Origin: Clostridiales bacterium
Lineage (GTDB): Bacteria; Bacillota; Clostridia; Oscillospirales; Oscillospiraceae
Length of the DNA stretch: 64,000 nucleotides
Assembly (NCBI GenBank): GCA_022786965.1
Contig: JALFXH010000107.1
Location: 1-64,000, forward strand
Reading direction: 5' to 3'
Made by a program: the position numbers and the translations under genes. Positions 8,928 to 16,772 of this stretch are shown piece by piece (the first letter of the stretch is position 1; each line of letters begins with the position of its first letter). The notes under the pieces were generated by a model. The model had not been told where the DNA came from. It saw only the letters and a program-made list of their open reading frames with translations, and searched no databases.

Positions 8928-10211
8928 TTACTCAAAACAACGCTTAATGACTTCAATAATGACTGCCTGTTCTTCGGCCGTCATCTTGTTATCACTGGGC
9001 AAACACAGACCCCGTGCGAAGATATCCGCGCCCACGTCCTCCACGCCGCCGACAATGTAGGCGTTGGTCTTGGCCCGGCCTTCACCGGCGGCCGTGACGA
9101 AGCTGTTCATCCAGAACATAGGCTGCATGTGCATGGGCTTCCAGATGGGGCGGCCTTCTGCTTTGATACTGGAGATTGCTTCCAGAATCTCAGTGGGACA
9201 GCTCTTGCCATGCTCGGGGGTATATAAGGCTTGGGTGTCGTTTCGAACCTGTTTACACATGGCTTCCTGGTCAATGATCATGGCGGATAGCCAGTAGTTG
9301 GGCACCGCCCTGTTCTCCTCAAAGGGGTTCATCTGGACGGGCAGTCCCTTGAGGCCCTCTCGGTAACGCTCCCAAATCGCCTTTTTCTGGGCAATATGCT
9401 CTTCAAGGTAAGGGTACTGGCCACGGACAACACCCGCCATGACGTTACTCATGCGGTAGTTGTAGCCCACCTCCTCGTGCTGGTACCATGGGGAGTTTTC
9501 CCGGGCCTGGGTTGACCATTTCCTCGCTTTATTCGCTACTTCAAGCTCGTTGGTCAGCAGGCACCCGCCGGAAGAGCCGGTGATGATCTTGTTTCCGTTG
9601 AAGGAAATCGCGGAGTAGTCGCCGAAGCTGCCGGTCTGCTTACCATTGTAGGTTGCGCCCATGGATTCAGCGGCGTCCTCAATCAGAAGCGCGCCGTGCT
9701 TGTCGCAGACGGCTTTCAGCTCATCGATTTTTCCGGGGAAGCCGTAGAGGTGGGCGACAACCACCAGCTTCACTTCGGGATAGATTTCAAACCCTTTTTC
9801 CAGCGCCACCGGATCCATGTTCCAGGTATCCCGCTCCGTGTCGATGAAGACCGGGATGCCGCCCTCGTAGACCACCGGGTTTACGGTGGCGCCGAAGGTC
9901 ATATCGGAACAGAACACCCGCTTGCCTTCCACCGCGCCGTGACCCATGGCGGGCTTGCCATAGAGCCGCTCACCAGCGAGCTTCACGCACAGGTGTAATG
10001 CCGCCGTGCAGCAGGACAGAGCAACAGCGTACTTGACCTCCGCCTTTTCTGCCGCGATCCGCTCCACTTCGTTGATATTCGCACCTAAGGTGGACATCCA
10101 GTTGGTCTCGTAGGCTTCCATCATATATTTCAGCTCGTCGCCGTGCATGGTAGGCGACGCAAGCCAGATTCTATTTTCAAAGGGCTTTATATCGTCTTTT
10201 CTCGTGTACAT
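8928..10211 (-). CDS. DegT/DnrJ/EryC1-family sugar aminotransferase (PglE-like)
   Basis: 427 residues from the ATG at 10211, which has GAGG 7 bases upstream. The frame extends to 10292 into a repeat and is rejected there. The PLP-dependent fold shows the conserved Asp in LIEDAAESMGATYNGKQTG and the Schiff-base lysine in SAISFNGNKIITGSSGG, here FNGNK. It should aminate the 4-keto group of a UDP-4-keto-6-deoxy sugar using glutamate. It follows the PglF-type dehydratase and precedes the priming transferase, which fits a bacillosamine-like UDP-sugar pathway. Confidence 0.88.
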   Translation of the reverse strand: MYTRKDDIKPFENRIWLASPTMHGDELKYMMEAYETNWMSTLGANINEVERIAAEKAEVKYAVALSCCTAALHLCVKLAGERLYGKPAMGHGAVEGKRVFCSDMTFGATVNPVVYEGGIPVFIDTERDTWNMDPVALEKGFEIYPEVKLVVVAHLYGFPGKIDELKAVCDKHGALLIEDAAESMGATYNGKQTGSFGDYSAISFNGNKIITGSSGGCLLTNELEVANKARKWSTQARENSPWYQHEEVGYNYRMSNVMAGVVRGQYPYLEEHIAQKKAIWERYREGLKGLPVQMNPFEENRAVPNYWLSAMIIDQEAMCKQVRNDTQALYTPEHGKSCPTEILEAISSIKAEGRPIWKPMHMQPMFWMNSFVTAAGEGRAKTNAYIVGGVEDVGADIFARGLCLPSDNKMTAEEQAVIIEVIKRCFE

Positions 10212-10275
10212 ATTTCTACCTCGATTCCCTGATTCTCTCGGGGACAACGATTTGTAAATCGTGATCTTAGGACAG

Positions 10276-10353
10276 TGCCGATACCGAGCCATGCCCTATG
10301 GCGTAACGATTACACACCAGCCTGTGCACGCATTGTCAGCGGCGACTCGCCGC
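10276..10353 (-). repeat. Intergenic repeat family F, copy 1
   Basis: Reverse-oriented copy of the element also found at 18638 and 19845. It starts (on the minus strand) with a GC-palindrome (GCGGCGAGTCGCCGC-like), then the core GACAATGCGT and later ACACCA-like and GCTCGGTA segments. It lies between the upstream gene's stop and the aminotransferase gene, within the operon. Confidence 0.75.
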
Positions 10354-11403
10354 TTAGAAGAAGCTGATGTCCTCGCCGGTCTGCTTTTCGTAGGTCTGTA
10401 CCCACTCTTCCTTCACATCGTTGGGAACCAGAATATCCTTTTGCAGCTCCACCACCAGACGATTCTCTTTGGCGCAGACGGATTTGACCACATATTTCCC
10501 GGTGACGGACATCACCGCCTGTTCGCCGTTGGCGAACTGCTGACTCTTGCCATTAATCACCAATTCCACTTCGCCCTTGGTGTACTCCATGAGATTGCGC
10601 AGCGTCACAGCACCCCGGGCATCCTGGAAGTACCCGGCAAAATTCTGCACCTCCACATTCAATTCGGTGCAAATATCCCGTATGGCGGTCCGTACATCCT
10701 TAGGCATGGTGGTGTCCGCCAAAATCACACACTCAATGCTGTACTTTTTAATGGCATCGGCAATTTCATTTACACCACTGATAACGGGCAACCCCTCCAG
10801 CATATTGCCGAATTCCTCGCCCCGGAAGTCCACCAGGCACACTGGATGGGCGGCGTTCTCTGTATCACGCTCCAGATGGCGGCGCACCAGATGGCTGGTT
10901 TCGCCCACACCCACGATCATCACGGGGATGCACGTCCCTTTTCTGAGGCTACGCACCCGACTGCGTTCCATCAGGAACAGCCGGTAGGAGAAGCGACTGG
11001 CAGCGATGAGGCAGAGCTGAATCACGCCGCCGATGGCGTAGTAGGTGATGGGCATTCTCAGCACGAACACCACGGAGCCTGCAACCTGCACCACGAAGGT
11101 GGCCAGGTTCGCAAGCAGAATCCGATTCATATCGTTGAGTCCCGCATACTTCCAGCGGTTGTTGTACAGCTTGAAGGCGCCGAAGATCACAAGGCACGCC
11201 GCGGTGTACCAGGGCGCAAAAGTCCGGAATGCGGGGATATAACGTACCGCCCATTCGTTGATCTCAAAGTTGACATAAAACCGAATGATCAGAGCGATGA
11301 AGTAGGCAAAATTCACCGCAAAGATGTCAAATAGCACCATTCCCAGGCGAATGCAAAACCATCGGATATACACCGATTTGTTCAAGATCCAGGATCTTTC
11401 CAT
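10354..11403 (-). CDS. membrane-anchored nucleotide-binding protein, PglF-like but without the dehydratase domain
   Basis: 349 residues from the ATG at 11403, which has GAGGAGG 8 bases upstream. Four hydrophobic helices (about residues 10-140) lead into a Rossmann-like CoA-binding domain (VMIVGVGETSHLV). This matches the N-terminal half of FlaA1/PglF-type polysaccharide biosynthesis proteins, including the full-length one just upstream. The C-terminal catalytic SDR part with its GxxGxxG and S-D-K motifs is absent and is replaced by about 100 residues of unrecognised sequence. It probably arose by duplication and divergence. Its role may be scaffolding or regulation. Confidence 0.7.
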   Translation of the reverse strand: MERSWILNKSVYIRWFCIRLGMVLFDIFAVNFAYFIALIIRFYVNFEINEWAVRYIPAFRTFAPWYTAACLVIFGAFKLYNNRWKYAGLNDMNRILLANLATFVVQVAGSVVFVLRMPITYYAIGGVIQLCLIAASRFSYRLFLMERSRVRSLRKGTCIPVMIVGVGETSHLVRRHLERDTENAAHPVCLVDFRGEEFGNMLEGLPVISGVNEIADAIKKYSIECVILADTTMPKDVRTAIRDICTELNVEVQNFAGYFQDARGAVTLRNLMEYTKGEVELVINGKSQQFANGEQAVMSVTGKYVVKSVCAKENRLVVELQKDILVPNDVKEEWVQTYEKQTGEDISFF

Positions 11404-11441
11404 ACAATTTCCTCCTCGGTATGTTGAATCCCGCAGCGGTT

Positions 11442-13391
11442 TCACACCTCCACAGGTTCCTTCTTCCGTTTCATTTCCTCCGCCTGGTCGGCTTTGGCGT
11501 TGACCTCCTCCGGGGAGCGGTAGGTGGGAACAACTTTTTTAAGAGCCCGACGGACGACATCGTCGCTGCCGGTGTCCACAGCCGCGGCCAGAATCCGCAG
11601 CCGCTGCTCCACGTCTTCCTTGGGCAGGGGTGTATCCTTCTCGATGAAAATCAGGCTGTTTTCGGTCTTGTCCAGCTCCTCGTTCTTCACCAGCAGCTCT
11701 TCATAGAGCTTTTCGCCGGGGCGCAGGCCCGTCTCCACGATTTCGATGCCGCTGACGCCGGACAGCCGGATCATGCTCTCGGCCAAGTCCAGAATCCGCA
11801 CCGGCTGACCCATGTCCAGCACGAACAGCTCGCCGTTATGGGCCATGGCCCCGGATTCCAGCACCAGCTGGCTGGCCTCGGGAATGGTCATGAAGTAGCG
11901 GATGATCCGCTTGTCCGTCAGGGTGATGGGGCCGCCGTTGGCGATTTGCCGCTTAAACAGGGGAATCACCGAGCCTGCGGAGCCAAGGACGTTGCCAAAC
12001 CGGGTGGCGCTGTACTTCGTAGTGCCCCAAACGCTGGCGCTCTGCACGATCATCTCGCACATCCGCTTGGTAGCGCCCATGACGTTGGTGGGATTCACCG
12101 CCTTGTCCGTGGACACCATCATGAACCGCTCCGCAGCGTACTTTTCGCACAGGTTCACCAGATTCCAGGTGCCGAACACGTTATTGTAAACCGCCTCGAT
12201 GCAGTTATTCTCCATCAGGGGCACATGCTTATGGGCGGCGGCGTTGATGACGATCTGGGGCCGGTAGGTCTTGAACACCTGCTCCAGCGCCTTGACGTGG
12301 GTGATGGAGCAGATTTCGATTTGCAAGTCCAGCTTGCCGCCGTAGGCGATGCGCAGCTCCTGCTGGACATCGTATGCCCCGTTTTCGTAGATATCCAGAA
12401 TCACGATCTGCTTCGGCTCCATTTTTGCCAGCTGACGGCACAGCTCCGAGCCGATTGACCCGCCGCCACCGGTGATGAGGATCACCTTGCCGCGGTAGTA
12501 GGCGGCGGTTTTTTCGTTGTTCACCGCGATGGGCTTGCGGAACAGCAGTTCTTCGATGTCAAAATCCCGGAGATACCGCTTACTTCCGGCGGTCTGCATC
12601 ACCGGGTAGTCGTAGACCTTGATTTTGTAGCCGGCCTCGGTGTAGGCGGCGTACAGCTCCCGGCGCTTGGTGTCCGACAGATTGCCGATGGCAAAAACAA
12701 CCTCCTGCACCTCATGCTTTCGCAGATCTTCCAGGGTGGTTTCGTTTTCCAGCAACACCGGGATATCGTGAATCTCACGACCGACTTTTTCCGTATTCAC
12801 ATCGATGAAGCACCGGGGGGTGTACAGGGCGTTGGGGTTGCTCAGCAATTCTTCTGCCAGCGTCACGCCCACACGACCCGCGCCGATGATGGCAATTTTA
12901 ATGCGGCTGACGGACTCGGTGGCAACCAGGGTTTCGCCAGTAAACAGGTGGAACAGCCACCGCAGGAACTTGCCCATGGGGGTGTCGGCGGTTCCGCATT
13001 TGAAGCAGTAGCGGTAGACCATCCGCATGGCCAGAGATATCAGCAAATTGATGCAGGAGATGGACAGAAGCCTTGTGAAGGTAATCTGCTTGATGGGTGT
13101 AAAGAACCGCAGGAGCATCTCAAAGGCAAACAGGATCAGAAACGCCAGACCATCGGTCAACTGCAGGCGCATATAGCACTGAATGCCGCCATAGCGCCAG
13201 ATCTGGCGATAAATACCGCCCAGGATTCGCATGGTAAAAATGCAGACGCAGCCGATGGCTGCATGAATCAGGACGCTGTCCAGGGGCAGCTTCTCTTTCC
13301 CCTGATAAAACACCAGCAGCAGCAGGTCGACCGCAAATAATATCAGCAGGTCATAGATCACCAGCTGCCACCGGGTAGTTACTTTTTTCAT
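11442..13391 (-). CDS. PglF/CapD-type UDP-sugar 4,6-dehydratase, membrane-bound
   Basis: 649 residues. Four N-terminal membrane spans (to about 130), a first nucleotide-binding domain (GAGRVG at 170-175) and the catalytic SDR domain with GGGGSIGSE at 308-316 and STDKAVNPTNVMGATKR at 427-443. This is the layout of PglF, which turns UDP-GlcNAc into UDP-4-keto-6-deoxy-GlcNAc. The Asp-Lys pair of the TDK motif is present, so the enzyme should be active. It is the first gene of the glycan operon, about 100 bases after a consensus promoter. Confidence 0.88.
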   Translation of the reverse strand: MKKVTTRWQLVIYDLLILFAVDLLLLVFYQGKEKLPLDSVLIHAAIGCVCIFTMRILGGIYRQIWRYGGIQCYMRLQLTDGLAFLILFAFEMLLRFFTPIKQITFTRLLSISCINLLISLAMRMVYRYCFKCGTADTPMGKFLRWLFHLFTGETLVATESVSRIKIAIIGAGRVGVTLAEELLSNPNALYTPRCFIDVNTEKVGREIHDIPVLLENETTLEDLRKHEVQEVVFAIGNLSDTKRRELYAAYTEAGYKIKVYDYPVMQTAGSKRYLRDFDIEELLFRKPIAVNNEKTAAYYRGKVILITGGGGSIGSELCRQLAKMEPKQIVILDIYENGAYDVQQELRIAYGGKLDLQIEICSITHVKALEQVFKTYRPQIVINAAAHKHVPLMENNCIEAVYNNVFGTWNLVNLCEKYAAERFMMVSTDKAVNPTNVMGATKRMCEMIVQSASVWGTTKYSATRFGNVLGSAGSVIPLFKRQIANGGPITLTDKRIIRYFMTIPEASQLVLESGAMAHNGELFVLDMGQPVRILDLAESMIRLSGVSGIEIVETGLRPGEKLYEELLVKNEELDKTENSLIFIEKDTPLPKEDVEQRLRILAAAVDTGSDDVVRRALKKVVPTYRSPEEVNAKADQAEEMKRKKEPVEV

Positions 13392-13494
13392 GTGGGAACC
13401 TCTCTTTTTTCTGTATCACCTAATCAGAAAAGCCGGCAAGCGAATTGCCGGATCACATCTCTTCCGTTTCCAAATATCGACAATTTTCGACATT

Positions 13495-13523
13495 ATTATA
13501 CTGCTGTAATTTTTATTCGTCAA
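13495..13523 (-). promoter_or_regulatory. Sigma-A promoter of the glycan operon
   Basis: On the minus strand TTGACG (13523-13518), a 17-base spacer and a consensus TATAAT (13500-13495). Transcription would begin near 13488, leaving about 95 bases of leader before the dehydratase ATG at 13391. Confidence 0.8.
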
Positions 13524-14048
13524 TCTTGCGCTGTGCATAGGAAACATTTCTCTGTTTTTCAGATTATTGCCCAATCGAGAGGGGAATCATTGGTAAATAC
13601 GCCGAAATTGGAACAAAAAACTTGAAAATACCGCATGTTCTGATGCCAATTGGAGGGCCCCGCCGGAAGAAATTCCCGGGAAACGGAACGGATTACACAA
13701 TTTTCCGAAATCATCCCAGCATGGATGGTGTTATGTAAACAAAGAAGGCCTTCGAGCCGTCAGGCGATTGCGCGGCAACTCCGGCCCAGCCGGAGAATGG
13801 GGTCATAGGGGCAAAGCCCCTGAAGGGCTGGAGGATTTCGTCCAGCCAGTGCTTGCTAATCCCTGGATTCCCAATAAATCCCAAATTTACCGATTCTGAT
13901 AAACCGAAGTTTTGGGAAAACAATAGATCAAAATTACCGAAAACAAAGCGAAAATCCAACTGATCGAACAATGCGTATGTCAAGAGGTATAATAACCCCA
14001 AACACAAGGCGCCATGTGTAACCAAAGCATTGGAGGTAACAACACAAA
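13524..14048. other. Gene-poor stretch upstream of the small accessory ORFs
   Basis: About 500 bases with no ORF that I trust. A 104-codon minus frame (13711-14025) has no ribosome site. A short hairpin (AGGGGCAAAGCCCCT, near 13808) and a good -10 box TATAAT at 13988-13993 on the plus strand, without a clear -35, are the only signals noted. Confidence 0.5.
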
Positions 14049-14330
14049 ATGAATCAAACCACGCTGGCGGCTGTCAGCCGTATCATTGTCGGTCCTACCG
14101 GCCGCCGAATCCCCGCCTATGGCAGCATTCAGGCCGCCTATACACTGGGACTATATGCCGACTACTACCGATACAACCCAACCGTATCCGTACAGACCAT
14201 CTACAAATATGCCATCCACGCCACGCGCTACCCCCTTTTTGGGGCTCGTCATTACTCTGGGACTGACGGTTATCGCCGTAATCTGAGCGATATGATGGGC
14301 ATTGCCGATGCCTGCGCCACCAGACCCTGA
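14049..14330 (+). CDS. hypothetical protein, 93 aa, Tyr-rich
   Basis: ATG at 14049 with GGAGG 12 bases upstream (a long but usable spacing). A TTG at 14030 opens a different frame and is not preferred. The product has many Tyr, Ala and Arg residues (AAYTLGLYADYYRYNP, IYKYAIHATRYPLFG) and no membrane segment. Third codon positions are C/G-rich like the rest of the chromosome, which favours real coding. I recognise no family. It sits alone before a hairpin at its stop codon and upstream of the recombinase pair, so it may belong to the same small mobile segment. Confidence 0.4.
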   Translation: MNQTTLAAVSRIIVGPTGRRIPAYGSIQAAYTLGLYADYYRYNPTVSVQTIYKYAIHATRYPLFGARHYSGTDGYRRNLSDMMGIADACATRP

Positions 14331-14343
14331 TTTGATCAGGGTC
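14323..14343 (+). terminator. hairpin spanning the stop codon of the 93-aa ORF
   Basis: Perfect 8-base arms GACCCTGA / TCAGGGTC with a 5-base loop. The first arm contains the TGA stop. The downstream T tract is weak (CCTTATTTATT), so termination is only probable. Confidence 0.45.
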
Positions 14344-14399
14344 CGGTGACCGCCTTATTTATTCAATTTATACTATTTTTCATTGTCCTTATGTCCACT

Positions 14400-14515
14400 T
14401 TTCACAGCGCATACGCATACGTATCATTGTGTGTATGTGCAACCGCATGTGTATACGCAACCTGTTTGCATATTCCAATTGTGTAATGCGAATACACAAT
14501 ACGCTTGTGTAATAC
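14400..14515. promoter_or_regulatory. Purine-pyrimidine alternating stretch with palindromes
   Basis: About 115 bases of repeated GCATACG, GTGTATG and TTGTGTAAT-like words. A perfect inverted repeat TTGTGTA (14479-14485) / TACACAA (14493-14499) is followed by a third TTGTGTA half-site at 14505-14511. It resembles an iteron or multi-site operator upstream of the recombinase module. Function is unknown. Confidence 0.45.
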
Positions 14516-14611
14516 ATCTTCTCCACGACATAAAAATGCGAGATTTTCAGAAGTATTTGTACAGAAATTCGGGCATAATCCTGTTATCAAGTGCCACAGG
14601 AGGTCCCCAAA

Positions 14612-14779
14612 ATGGAGCGAAAGCCACCGCTGAGCCAGCAGATTCTAAGCGCCGACATAGAACGGCTCTATCTGAATTACTTCAACAACTACCTTCTGAA
14701 AGAGGGTCTGCTCACCCCCGACGAGCACCGAAAAATGCAGATTCGCATCGTCCAGCGAAAGCGGAGCAGCATCCGCTAG
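14612..14779 (+). CDS. small SHOCT-like protein paired with the serine recombinase, 55 aa
   Basis: ATG at 14612 has AGGAGG 8 bases upstream, which decides the start over the frame's earlier ATG-less extension. The 55 residues (MERKPPLSQQILSADIERLY...) contain LNYFNNYLLKEGLLTPDEHRKM. That is a short helix-turn-helix resembling the SHOCT motif ('L..L...G.LT..E...').  From memory, similar small ORFs sit directly upstream of large serine recombinases in gut clostridia, and it is 88 bases upstream of one here. It may be a recombination directionality or accessory factor, but that is only inference. Confidence 0.65.
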   Translation: MERKPPLSQQILSADIERLYLNYFNNYLLKEGLLTPDEHRKMQIRIVQRKRSSIR

Positions 14780-14800
14780 GATTTTCCCTCCAATTTCCCG

Positions 14801-14829
14801 TTGCTTTTTTCGTTATTCTGTATTACAAT
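14801..14829 (+). promoter_or_regulatory. Promoter of the serine recombinase gene
   Basis: TTGCTT (14801-14806), a 17-base spacer and TACAAT (14824-14829), about 38 bases before the recombinase ATG at 14868. Confidence 0.6.
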
Positions 14830-14867
14830 CATATTAATCATGATACAGTGAACAAAGGAGCCGCCCC

Positions 14868-16538
14868 ATGGACATTCACACCATCCGCCAGCAGCTGAAA
14901 ACCCGCTCGATTTATGACCTCCCCCTGCGGGTGACCTTCTACGCCCGGGTATCCAGCGAAAGCGACGAACAGCTGAACTCTCTGGGCAACCAGATCACCT
15001 ATTACGAGGATCTCATCAAACAAAACGTCCACTGGACCTTCGTGCCGGGCTACATTGACGAGGGTCTGTCCGCCGCCACCACCAAAAAACGGGAGAACTT
15101 CAACCGCATGATCGACGACGCTTCCCAGGACAAATTCGACCTTGTGATCACCAAAGAAATTTCCCGTTTTGCCAGAAACACCCTGGATTCCATCCAGTTT
15201 ACCCGGCAGCTGCTTTCCTGCGGCGTGGGGGTGTTTTTCCAGAACGACAACATTAACACCCTGGACGAGGACAGTGAGCTGCGGCTTTCCATCATGTCTT
15301 CCATTGCCCAGGACGAGCTGCGCAAGCTGAGCAGCCGTGTGAAATTCGGTCACCAGCAGGCCATCCGGGAGGGCGTGGTACTGGGCAACAGCCGGATTTT
15401 CGGCTACGTCAAGGACGGGGGCCGGCTGGTGATTGACGAAACCGAAGCCCCCATGATAAGGGAGCTGTTCGCCCTGTACGCCAGCGGGGACTACTCCATG
15501 AAGCAGCTGGAGTCCTTTTTTTGGGAGAAGGGCTACCGTAACCACAACGGCAAAAAAATCGCCCACACCACCATGTCGGGCCTCATCGCCAATCCCAAGT
15601 ACAAGGGCTACTACGTTGGCAACAAGGTAAAAGTGGTGGATTTGTTTACCAAAAAGCAGAAATTCCTTCCCCCGGAGGAATGGGTCATGTTCAAGGACGA
15701 AACCGGGGAAATCGTCCCCGCCATTGTCTCCGAGGAGGTGTGGGACGCCGCCAACGCGGTGTTAAAGAAGCGTAGCGAGGATGTGAAAAACCGGCAGGGC
15801 ATCTGTAACCACGCCAACCTCCTCACCGGCAAGCTGTACTGCACCCACTGCGGCGCGGCCTACTACCGGCGGGAGTCCACCGACAAGCAGGGCAACAAAA
15901 ACTCCCGCTGGGTCTGCTCCGGGAAAATCAAAAACGGGGCCGATGCCTGCCCCTCTTTTGCCGTCTATGAAAGCGAACTGAAGCCCCTGCTGCTGGAGGT
16001 GTTCCGGCTGGCGAGGCCCCAGCTGGAAGCCCTGATCGAGGAATATATCCAGATGTACAAGGAGCTCCATCAGGGCGACAGCCTGACCCGGCGGATGAAA
16101 ACCCTCCGGTGCACCATCGACACCGTCCAGAAGAAAAAGCAGAAGCTGCTCTCCTTCAACGCCCAGGGGGCGCTGTCTGACCGGGATTTTCTCACCATGA
16201 ACGCCCAGTGTACCGCCGAGCTGGAAGCCGCAGAGGCGGAACTGGATGAGCTGACCGCCCAGTGCGACAGCGCCGCCAACTTTCAGCGCAAGATCGATAT
16301 CATCCGCCAAACCCTCCGCAATGCCCAGAAGGATGCGGAGGACGGCATCATCAACAAGGAATTCGTCGATAAATACATCGACAAAATCTTCGCCACCCCG
16401 GAAAATGACCACACCCTGCACCTGCAAATCAAGCTCTCCACCGGGGAAGTGGTAGACAAAACGCTGGAAAATCTCCGGGTTCGTACGGGTCACACGTTCA
16501 AGAAAATGATCGAGGCCTACGAGCAGGGGATGCAGTAA
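14868..16538 (+). CDS. large serine recombinase
   Basis: 556 residues. The N-terminal resolvase domain begins near residue 20 with RVTFYARVSSESDEQ, whose first Ser after ARV is the expected nucleophile. It is followed by GYIDEGLSAATTKKRENFNRM and the ITKEISRFARNTLD helix with catalytic Arg residues. A recombinase domain follows, then a zinc ribbon (CTHCGAAYYRR...WVCSG, with a further Cys at ACPS), then a C-terminal coiled coil (about 395-480). This is the architecture of large serine recombinases that insert or excise mobile DNA. No other transfer gene is adjacent, so it may be an orphan or its element may have decayed. Confidence 0.92.
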   Translation: MDIHTIRQQLKTRSIYDLPLRVTFYARVSSESDEQLNSLGNQITYYEDLIKQNVHWTFVPGYIDEGLSAATTKKRENFNRMIDDASQDKFDLVITKEISRFARNTLDSIQFTRQLLSCGVGVFFQNDNINTLDEDSELRLSIMSSIAQDELRKLSSRVKFGHQQAIREGVVLGNSRIFGYVKDGGRLVIDETEAPMIRELFALYASGDYSMKQLESFFWEKGYRNHNGKKIAHTTMSGLIANPKYKGYYVGNKVKVVDLFTKKQKFLPPEEWVMFKDETGEIVPAIVSEEVWDAANAVLKKRSEDVKNRQGICNHANLLTGKLYCTHCGAAYYRRESTDKQGNKNSRWVCSGKIKNGADACPSFAVYESELKPLLLEVFRLARPQLEALIEEYIQMYKELHQGDSLTRRMKTLRCTIDTVQKKKQKLLSFNAQGALSDRDFLTMNAQCTAELEAAEAELDELTAQCDSAANFQRKIDIIRQTLRNAQKDAEDGIINKEFVDKYIDKIFATPENDHTLHLQIKLSTGEVVDKTLENLRVRTGHTFKKMIEAYEQGMQ

Positions 16539-16544
16539 CGCAAA

Positions 16545-16577
16545 AACGGACAGCTTTTCCGCTGTCCGTTCTTTTTT
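16545..16577 (+). terminator. Rho-independent terminator after the recombinase
   Basis: Arms AACGGACAGC / GCTGTCCGTT with a 6-base loop, followed by CTTTTTT. It starts 7 bases after the TAA stop. Confidence 0.9.
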
Positions 16578-16590
16578 CGCTGCGGTTTCC

Positions 16591-16619
16591 TTGATTTCCC
16601 CAATTATCTATGGTACAAT
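16591..16619 (+). promoter_or_regulatory. Promoter upstream of the LRR lipoprotein gene
   Basis: TTGATT (16591-16596), a 17-base spacer and TACAAT (16614-16619). The transcript would start just before the repeat at 16628-16749. Confidence 0.55.
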
Positions 16620-16627
16620 CAGGTGAA

Positions 16628-16749
16628 ATAGCGCCGAGCGAAGCGTGTGGCGTGTGAAGTGCGGAGTGATGGTATCGCCTTCGGCGATAAATTAATATAA
16701 CTCCTAACTTCTCACTCCTAACTCCTCACTCTCCACTCTTCACTCTTAA
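16628..16749 (+). repeat. Intergenic repeat in the leader of the lipoprotein gene
   Basis: Left part contains GTGAAGTGCGGAGTGA, a central TATCGCCTTCGGCGATA hairpin, and a right part made of repeated (A/T)CTCCTAACT, TCACTC and CACTCTTCACTC words. The arms are roughly complementary (GGAGTGA versus TCACTCC). It ends just before GGAGG and the ATG at 16773. A single copy is seen in this window. Confidence 0.55.
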
Positions 16750-16772
16750 CAACACCCCGGAGGCAAATACCC

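Noticed and set aside
13711..14025. 104-codon minus ORF in the gap after the glycan promoter
   Set aside because: No ribosome site, no recognisable family, and it overlaps a hairpin; left as uncharacterised intergenic DNA.
14383..14898. 171-codon plus-strand ORF across the repeat-rich gap
   Set aside because: It runs through low-complexity DNA and over the better-supported 14612-14779 gene, which has its own AGGAGG.
14868..16538. attL/attR direct repeats around the serine recombinase
   Set aside because: I compared the flanks by eye and found no convincing short direct repeat, so element boundaries are not reported.
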